Assembly: GCA_030549495.1 (NCBI GenBank) | Contig: JAUIRK010001026.1 | Location: 310,001-374,000 of the forward strand | Origin: Nectonema munidae | Lineage: Eukaryota; Nematomorpha; Nectonematoida; Nectonematidae | Length of the DNA stretch: 64,000 nt | Reading direction: 5' to 3' | Shown here: in pieces, positions 57,338-64,000 of the stretch | How the letters are laid out: each line of letters begins with the position of its first letter | Position numbering within the stretch: the first letter of the stretch is position 1 | Translations under genes and position numbers: made by a program | Notes under the pieces: model-generated | The model's input: the letters and a program-made list of their open reading frames with translations, nothing else | Told to the model about the DNA's origin: nothing | Databases searched by the model: none

Positions 57338-59686
57338 ATGAATTATGTAAAATACTATAAAAATGTGTTGAACTCGAAAACTAGGAATTTTTTCACTATT
57401 CGAACAAACTTTGACAAAAATATTAGCCGAATAAATATATACATTTCTTTAGATTGTAAAGAGTTAGAAAATTTGGTGGAATATTTTTTGAAATTTCCAA
57501 ACTCACGATTAAACGACAAAGAAGTTTGGAGTGGGTGTGGAATCAATGCGCAATTAATCTTTCACCTTTCCGACTTTGTGTTTTCTTTTATCGAAGAATT
57601 CTTTCGCTATTTTCTTCGACAAGAAGTAGAAGGAAGATGCAATCACTCTTCAGAAGAAAATTCGCATCACTTCTTTTTAACTTTTTTTGAAAGTTGTTTC
57701 TCAAATGTTTTTGAGAGTGGCAAGGAGACTACAAACAATTTTTGTAGTCTTCCTCACTCAAACAAACTTTTTTTATCTCAATTTTTATGCACTTCACTTT
57801 CGATCTTTTTGAAAAGTTTTTTATCAACGTCTTGGCAGGAAGCAAAACGAGAAAGTTTATGCTGGAATGATTTTTTAGGAAACCTTGTGATAAATAATGA
57901 GAATTTTTTGGATAAATTTGTTAATCGCATAACTGCCATCATATCAAAGATGTCTGCGTTTGTTGATAGAGAACTTTTGAAAGAAGAATATTTTAACATT
58001 TTTTTATCTCAAATCTTAAAAGCTATACCTGAGTTTGATCATAAAGTGATCTCTATTTTAAAATCTTCATTTCTCGACAAATTCTCCAAGATTACCTCAC
58101 AACTCACCCAATTTTGTCTTGAAAAGAAGCCAATTCATCAGAATTGTGAAAATCGAAAAGAAACATTCACTGAACATCATCAAGAAAGTGTTGTTGAGAG
58201 CGTTGTCGTGTGCAATAAATTATTCTTTAAACACTTTTATCCATTTTTACAAAACACCCTTTTCTCGATTTCTGTGAAGCTATGCCACGCGAATGAAGAA
58301 TCTTCATTTTATCATCAATGTGTCAACTTTATGTCGCAATATCTTCAGATTTTTGATCCCTCAAACTTTTCAGATAAGTCCCAATCCTTAATCACAACAT
58401 TCGCCATGTGTTCCATCTCTTGCTTGCTGACTTCTCACTCGATCAGTCAAATGCGCTCTCCGATGTCCCTCAAGGAAGCGGATGTCTGCATCACGCAACC
58501 TTTGGCCAAAATCCTTCAAAAGGTCCTTTTCATTGTTTCCTCTCCCTCTCTCTTTCACCGTCTGCTGAGTGATGCTTTTTTCTCACACCTCGAAGAAGAA
58601 CGCCTCAATCACGAATTCTTGAAAAGCACAGTCAGAAAGATTTCAGAAGAGTATGACGATTTTTCCGAATTCGACGCGCCCCCCTTGTGCTCTGTGAGTG
58701 ATTTTCCTGTTTTTTCTAATCAAAGCTTTGGCACGCAAGGAAGCAACAGCAATCATCAGCACAGCAGTGAACAACAACAACATTCTTCCTCCCAACTTTC
58801 ATTCGGTAAGCGCGCTTTTAAAAAAAAGTTCAATGCCTTCTCAAATTTCCAAATTTACATTCCTAGTGGGAAAAAGTCCTTCAAGTTTTTGAACAGAAAA
58901 ACTTCCTCTTTCAGCACATTTGTGAATTCCAAAATTAATCAAATTCATTCAACCCCCAAAAAAAGTGAAAATGCTGGGAAAAAAATGAAAAGACGTTTGT
59001 TCCCTGAGAACGAAGAAACCCAGCAAACTTTTTCAAGAAAGGGTAAAAGAAGTGAATTTGGAAATGTGAAAAAAAGTTCTCTAAGTCAGCGATTTCATTC
59101 CTTTTCCAACTTTGATCATGTTTCAAACTTGAATGACATTTCAGGCACATCTAAAGAGTCTGAAAATTCTCTATCCTTTACTTCCTCTGTAAATCTTTCT
59201 TCAATGAACAACTTTTCATCTTTGGAAAGCTTTGAAATCGAAGAGACTCCTACAAAAAATGAAAGTAGCGAAAGAACTCCCTTAAAAGCACTTGAAAAGG
59301 CCAAGAAACTTGAATTCATTCCAGAAACTCCTCAACACCATTACTCGAATCTGAAAAGAGGATTTTCATCCTCTGATCTCTCTAAATCGTGCAAAAAGTC
59401 CCTTTCCTCGTTATACGTTTCCCAAAATTTTCGTAGCTTCTATCGCAAAGATATTAAAAGCAAAACTCTACAAAATTTAAACGATGCGCAATCTTCGCAT
59501 GTAAGCGAAAGCACAAAAGGGGGGAAAGAAAGCAGTGCTAGTAGTGATGATTCTAATTCCACCTCATCGCCTGTCAATCAAAGTTATGCCACTATTTTTT
59601 CCCGCTTACTTTATTTGACGCCAACAAAATCCTTGGCATCTTTAACTACTGCTGATACTGTCAATCACAGTGATGAAGGTGTTTGA
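57338..59686 (+). CDS. Unrecognised 782-residue protein with a Ser/Thr-rich tail
   Basis: One open frame with no intron. Residues 1 to about 450 are rich in Phe, Leu and amphipathic helices (for example SILKSSFLDKFSKITSQLTQ), consistent with an all-helical repeat-like fold. From about 455 on the protein is low-complexity: a His/Gln/Ser stretch (NHQHSSEQQQHSSSQ), basic patches and many serines, with Thr-Pro sites in EETPTK, ERTPLKA, PETPQHH and LTPTKS that could be kinase targets. I do not recognise the family. An acceptor-like ATATTTTAG at 57322-57330 precedes the ATG, so the first exon may lie upstream. Its 3' end faces the KCTD gene, with about 200 bp between stop codons. Length, single frame and higher GC in parts support a real gene. 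Confidence 0.82.
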   Translation: MNYVKYYKNVLNSKTRNFFTIRTNFDKNISRINIYISLDCKELENLVEYFLKFPNSRLNDKEVWSGCGINAQLIFHLSDFVFSFIEEFFRYFLRQEVEGRCNHSSEENSHHFFLTFFESCFSNVFESGKETTNNFCSLPHSNKLFLSQFLCTSLSIFLKSFLSTSWQEAKRESLCWNDFLGNLVINNENFLDKFVNRITAIISKMSAFVDRELLKEEYFNIFLSQILKAIPEFDHKVISILKSSFLDKFSKITSQLTQFCLEKKPIHQNCENRKETFTEHHQESVVESVVVCNKLFFKHFYPFLQNTLFSISVKLCHANEESSFYHQCVNFMSQYLQIFDPSNFSDKSQSLITTFAMCSISCLLTSHSISQMRSPMSLKEADVCITQPLAKILQKVLFIVSSPSLFHRLLSDAFFSHLEEERLNHEFLKSTVRKISEEYDDFSEFDAPPLCSVSDFPVFSNQSFGTQGSNSNHQHSSEQQQHSSSQLSFGKRAFKKKFNAFSNFQIYIPSGKKSFKFLNRKTSSFSTFVNSKINQIHSTPKKSENAGKKMKRRLFPENEETQQTFSRKGKRSEFGNVKKSSLSQRFHSFSNFDHVSNLNDISGTSKESENSLSFTSSVNLSSMNNFSSLESFEIEETPTKNESSERTPLKALEKAKKLEFIPETPQHHYSNLKRGFSSSDLSKSCKKSLSSLYVSQNFRSFYRKDIKSKTLQNLNDAQSSHVSESTKGGKESSASSDDSNSTSSPVNQSYATIFSRLLYLTPTKSLASLTTADTVNHSDEGV

Positions 59687-59731
59687 GTGTGAAAGAAAAA
59701 TAAGAGGTGAATAAGAAACATATTATACACC

Positions 59732-59737
59732 TTTATT
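59732..59737 (-). promoter_or_regulatory. Candidate poly(A) signal of the KCTD gene
   Basis: TTTATT on plus reads AATAAA on minus, 154 bp past the KCTD stop at 59891. It lies inside the short gap to the convergent gene, so the two 3' UTRs probably overlap. Confidence 0.45.
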
Positions 59738-59890
59738 TGCTTACTCTTTCAAGCTAAGTGATTTTAATTTTATAAAAAGCTTTTACATCAAAAACAAAAA
59801 TAGAGGAGAATAGTGGTGTATGCGAGAGTGATGTTCTTCCCATGCTAGTTGAATGCGCATGATTTTAACATTTCCTTCTACCATCCACTT

Positions 59891-60166
59891 TTAAGAGGAA
59901 AAGCGTGGAAATTCCTTTTCAAAGACAAATTCGTTGTAGTGATTCCACTTGCTCTCATCGCTACAGAATCCTGGCTTAGTTATGTTGTCGTGTCGATAAG
60001 CTGTGGATGTTCCACTGGCACACCCAGTGATGCATTTGAAGTTGGCTCTCTGTAAATCATCAAATGCTTGCTCCAAGTACACGTGCTTCAAGAAAAATCT
60101 GCTACTGTACCTCTCTGATTCTCCTCTGTCTGGGTCTCTGCTCTCATTCAAACTCTGGCCAAATAC
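59891..60166 (-). CDS. KCTD12-like: KCTD8/12/16-like, terminal exon
   Basis: The exon starts after an acceptor ATTTTAG (minus, AG at 60168-60167) and reads VFGQSLNESRDPDRGE, SERYSSRFFLKHVYLEQAFD and WNHYNEFVFEKEF to a stop at 59891. NESRDPDR...RY(S/T)SR(F)(F/Y)LK...LEQAFD is the C-terminal H1 domain of KCTD8, KCTD12 and KCTD16, the auxiliary subunits that bind the GABA-B receptor C-tail and G-beta-gamma. In flies the single relative is Ktl. Phase 0 joining to the 61353 exon gives an uninterrupted ...SLCRE/VFGQS... junction. GC is higher than in flanking DNA, as expected for coding. Confidence 0.9.
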   Translation of the reverse strand, partial: VFGQSLNESRDPDRGESERYSSRFFLKHVYLEQAFDDLQRANFKCITGCASGTSTAYRHDNITKPGFCSDESKWNHYNEFVFEKEFPRFSS

Positions 60167-61352
60167 CTAAAATGAACATTTTTTAAATCACCACATGATA
60201 CGCGCGTATCATTTTATCGATGCGAGAAGTTTTATGCACGCATTTTGCGTTTTGTGTGTGTGGAGTAGGGGATTTTGGCATCCCTTGTTCTATGAATTAT
60301 TGTTTTGAGTAAAATATATTACATTTTAATATACATGTTTTTATTTAATTTATGCACTGCCTTTTGTTTTGATATATGCAATAAAACAGTTTTTATATTT
60401 TTGATCATTCTTTTTCTCATTTCACTCAATCGATATAAATCAGCTTTGTAAGCAATTTTATAAATCTGGGTTCGTGATAGATTTATTGGAGGATGGGTGA
60501 ATTCCGCAAGTAAATTTATATTGATTTTGTCTTTTTTTTGATAACTATTTTTAGATTTTTATAGCTCGATATAAAGTGAAAATTATTCAATAAAAATTAA
60601 AAAAATACTAATTATTTCATAAAGTGAGATTAAAATGGGTGAAAAAAATTGAATATTAAAACGCAACTTTTTTCAATATAATTGATTACATCACGCACAT
60701 TTGGTTGAAGAAGGATTTCACCAAGCGGACATTTAGCTGCATGAACATTTGAAGGACTAAAAACAATTTACTATTTTTTCGGGCTTCTGCAAAGAATAAA
60801 ATAATATTGTGCTTATGTTAAAACACTAAAACTCATAAAAATAGGAAGATCATAATCATTAAAAACATCAATAATAAGATCACAACACATTTAAATGTTC
60901 ATGTAGCCAAATCTCGCTCGGCGATGATTTGATTTTCAACGATGCGATTTCAAATGAAAGCAACCCCATTGTTTTTATTCAGCAAGTATTGCTTAACTGC
61001 AAAATATCGTTAAGACTAATTACTCATATGGCTAATAGTCGTTTGTGACATTCCTGTCATCTGTTCAGTTATAGAACAATATTCTTGCCGTGGATGCAAT
61101 CGCGCGATGCGATAAAATATCGGTGTGAAATTTGTTTAAGGCAAATTGTCGCTTCGCTCCAGGATCGGATCTGGAAGATAATTTAACCATGCTCGATTTT
61201 ATAACATTTTTTTCTGAGTTTTCTATATGCAAAATTATTGTGAATCAATAATGCCTTCAGTATTACTTTAATAGAGTGTTACACGGGTGCGATCACCATC
61301 TCTGTATCCGCCAATGATTCGATTTAGTAATTAGCCAAACGAAAAAGCTTAC
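60167..61352 (-). other. Intron of the KCTD gene
   Basis: 1186 bp, GTAAGC at the donor (61352-61347) and TTTTAG at the acceptor. AT-rich; no element recognised inside. Confidence 0.8.
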
Positions 61353-61709
61353 CTCACGGCATAAGCTAACTCTGCCACAGACAAGTATTCTAGAAATCTT
61401 TCTGAATTTAACATCCGCCAAGCCATCTCTTCCAAAAGCAAATGTGCCTCGGTAGGAAACAGTGATGAAGCCGAAGCTAGAGTCTTCATCCGATTCGCTC
61501 TCATTCGTAGATTTGCTGTCCCTCTGCCTTCTGAACGAACCACTTTGCAGGGATATGGCGTAGAAGTTGAGTTCGCCCTTCAAGCGAGCCATCTCAGCGA
61601 AGTTTTCTGGAAGCAATAGTTTATCTGTTCGCAAGTAGTCGAGGATGAAGCGAAACAGTTCACCATCTCTGTCCACGAAGGGTCTATCCTTTAAAATCAG
61701 TGCGCACAT
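61353..61709 (-). CDS. KCTD12-like: KCTD8/12/16-like, exon with BTB/T1 end and H1 start
   Basis: Contains FVDRDGELFRFILDYLRTDK and LLLPENF, the second half of the T1/BTB tetramerisation-type domain, where DRDGxLFRxILDYLR is the family signature. A 25-residue serine/acidic linker follows (KSTNESESDEDSS), then the start of the H1 domain: FGFITVSYRGTFAFGRDGLA, DVKFRKISRILVCGR and SLCRE. The donor GTAAGC follows at once. The first half of the BTB domain (VxLNVGG region) must be in an upstream exon. The real 5' edge is uncertain: a Met codon lies at 61709, but an acceptor-like TTTTAAAG near 61684 would put the exon start at about 61683. Family knowledge: these proteins form pentamers and shape GABA-B signalling kinetics. 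Confidence 0.88.
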
Positions 61710-64000
61710 TAATTTCCAGTAAATGTCATAAGTGGTGATTTACGCGATTGTAGTAAATATTTTGCAAAAAAGTGGAATATCTTGCTTTTGAAAGGGGAGG
61801 ATGGACAAACCCAGATTTTTGGCTTGCTATTGGATAAATTTTTGTTTTTAGAACACTTATTAAAATGTAATGTGATGTATCTAAAGATATTTAAAATGGA
61901 ATGCGTGGATAACCTTAGACGTTTGACTGAAATATTCTTTTCAACGACTCTCCTTATTGTACAAATAAAGTACAACACAAAAAAACGGAAACAATAATTT
62001 GTAAATTTTTTTGTGTCAAAAATCTTTGGCTTATATTTTGACTTTTTGATAGGCAAAAGAAAAAGCAAATCCTTAGACTTTAGAGAGTCTGTAGTGAACT
62101 AGACTAATAGAAAGTATAGAAATAGGGATTATGATTACATTTAAAAAGTCTTTGTTTTCGTATTTTTTTAATCAAACGATATCCAGTGCTAAGTAGAGGA
62201 TTTTATTTTATCCATGTAAAGCCGAGAATATTAAAAAGTAGGTAAACATTTTTATAGGTTTTTCTCAGCAAAAAGAAGGTGTGATCTTCAATGTATTCTA
62301 GACTTTTTCAGAGAGCATAAAAGAAAATAAAGGTAGGTGGAAAGTAGCAGAGGATGTCGTCAGTTCATCCTTCTTTTCGCCTACACCGCATCCCCTATGG
62401 CCTTGCTCCTATATATGAATCTCTATATTATGCATCTTAATCTTCCAAGTCGAGCTGCTTTTTTCTTTGGAATCCGTTATTAGTACTTCTATCATTTTTT
62501 TATAAATCGTATTATAGTACTATGAAATACATCATCATCAGGGCGAGTAAAAGTCAATAAAGTCAACTTTTATTCCCGTTTAGCAAAAACTCTTGGAAGA
62601 AGATCTTTACTTGTTTAGTCTAAAAAATTTTGAACTAATTTCAAATTTTTAAGTCAATCAAAGTCAACTTTTCGAGTTTAGGTCAATAAAGTCAATTTTT
62701 TATATTTAACACTTTTTGATTCAATGTGCCTAAAATTGTTATAAGCGATACATACAAGATTTCTTCTTTATATCAACACTTTCACAATAGTTGGGCTTTT
62801 TTTCATCTAATAAAAGGTTTTACTGTAAAGTTTGTCTGACTGAGGTTAAACATGAAGAAGTTTTTTGTAAGACAAATTTTTTTTGTTGACAAACGTGGTT
62901 ACATATGATATATTCGCTGCAAAAGTTTGGAATTTATCCCTAAACTTTTTTGTCATTGCCTGTTTTTCACATCTTTTACACAAGTTTACCTTAAAAGTTA
63001 AGTTATCCCGCAAAATTGTAGATTTACCGGCATTAAATCATTCAAAATTAGTAATAGAAAAAGACGTTCTCTTTTCAAACCTATCGGCAACACTTCACTT
63101 CCAATTGTAACGAAATTGACAAATTGGTTGCAAGCAGCAAAATATTTTCCTTAAAATCTTCCAGCAGTGAAGGTGGAATTTTATTGCCAAGTTTCCTGTA
63201 TATGCTGTACTCATAAAATTGAGGATAACGTATATTTAATGAATTTGTACACTTTATCAGCATAAGTTATATATGCAATATTCCCTAATCCTGTATATCC
63301 TAACTCGTCTGAATCTTCTCAATAATAAATTTTTTCTTCCTCTCTTTTATTTGTGTTCGTTAGTATAGAAATAAAATTTCAATAGGATACATTTATTTGT
63401 TTGCTTATTAACTAAGTATTATTGAATGGATATTATTGATTTTTAAATTTCCAATAATACTAAATGAGTGATTAGTTCACAAAAAAAAACAAACTTCGTA
63501 TTCAACGAACTGGTTAACAATTTTGTTAACTATTGATATATATTTTTCATATTGATTCATATTATCATATAGAAATCTATTCTGAAAAATAAGCAGAAAG
63601 CGTATATATAGCAATTTTAAGTTTCTTCCTTTTTCATTTTAAGTTGATTAAATTTTTCACGACTAAAATTTCATTAGAAAGGTATAATAAAAAAATGGGT
63701 TTGTCTGTGTTGCATCCTAGGTAACATTCTTCACACTTAACATTCTAATTTGTGCAAGTTTAAAAAGTTTAAACATTCATTTATAAAAACTTGATCATCT
63801 AATATTTTGACCAATCGTTATAAGAAAATATACAAGATATCAACTAGCCTTGCGAATATATATATATAATATACAACTTTATTTCACTTAAATAATAGCG
63901 AAGAAATGGGAAAATATTCATTCTGAGATCCTAGATCGATCACATGTTAAAAGTGGAACGTTTAAGTAAGATTTTACATGGTCTCCTTCACCGAAAACAA
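61710..64000. other. Right-edge stretch, probably intron of the KCTD gene
   Basis: No BTB-start exon is visible here, so the gene's 5' part is probably beyond the window and this DNA would be a long intron. The frame at 62068-61709 (minus) and others show no motif. AT-rich throughout. Confidence 0.4.

Noticed and set aside
61709-62068. Upstream extension of the KCTD coding region
   Set aside because: The 119-codon minus frame lacks the VxLNVGG BTB start and is Lys/Phe/Ile-rich like AT-rich chance frames.
63081-63263. Minus frame of 60 codons as a small gene
   Set aside because: No recognised motif, flanked by AT-rich DNA with no splice or poly(A) context.

Overview
The window is AT-rich eukaryotic DNA (standard code, GT-AG introns, no operons) dominated by decayed transposable elements. 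Arthropod-type repeats (tRNA-headed SINEs, Jockey/CR1-like LINEs, piggyBac, hAT, Tc1/mariner, and a repeat-borne protein family I recall as common in arthropod genomes) suggest an arthropod, perhaps a crustacean such as a parasitic copepod. That assignment is inference; no marker gene settles it.

Three host genes are well supported. A DEAD-box helicase of the DDX27/Drs1 type lies intact on + at 24318-26081. An unrecognised 782-residue protein lies on + at 57338-59686. Convergent with it, the last two visible exons of a KCTD8/12/16-type gene lie on - (61709-61353 and 60166-59891), joined by a clean GT-AG intron; its 5' exons are probably beyond the right edge. Two more stretches look like isolated host exons (48840-49280 with a CxxC pair, and 50889-50975, a short charged helix).

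The rest is layered mobile DNA. Left part: a piggyBac element with intact ends but a frameshifted transposase (2609-6076), a LINE fragment with a 5' inversion (about 6830-7985), a TTAA-flanked compound MITE (9892-10664), and a nearly complete two-ORF LINE on - (about 12258-16500) broken by one frameshift. Middle: a SINE, a decayed gene of the recurrent family on - (21190-23470) split by a Tc1/mariner insertion with a TA duplication (22044-22804), a 976-bp hAT element with a perfect 8-bp duplication (26618-27593), a 3-kb TTAA-flanked non-coding element made largely of two tandem arrays (30210-33190), a second partial copy of it, a retroelement reverse-transcriptase remnant (35340-36935) and a satellite array (37240-38040). 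Right part: a KIAA1586-like hAT pseudogene, a LINE 3' end, two more broken copies of the recurrent family (45237-46480 and 53812-54256), hairpin MITEs, a small hAT with a 6-bp duplication, two SINEs, two short TTAA MITEs and a hAT-type MITE.

No CRISPR array, operon, prophage or defence system is visible. The most interesting leads are the repeat-borne protein family present three times in independent states of decay, the set of TTAA/CCC-ended elements of very different sizes, and the unassigned 782-residue gene.
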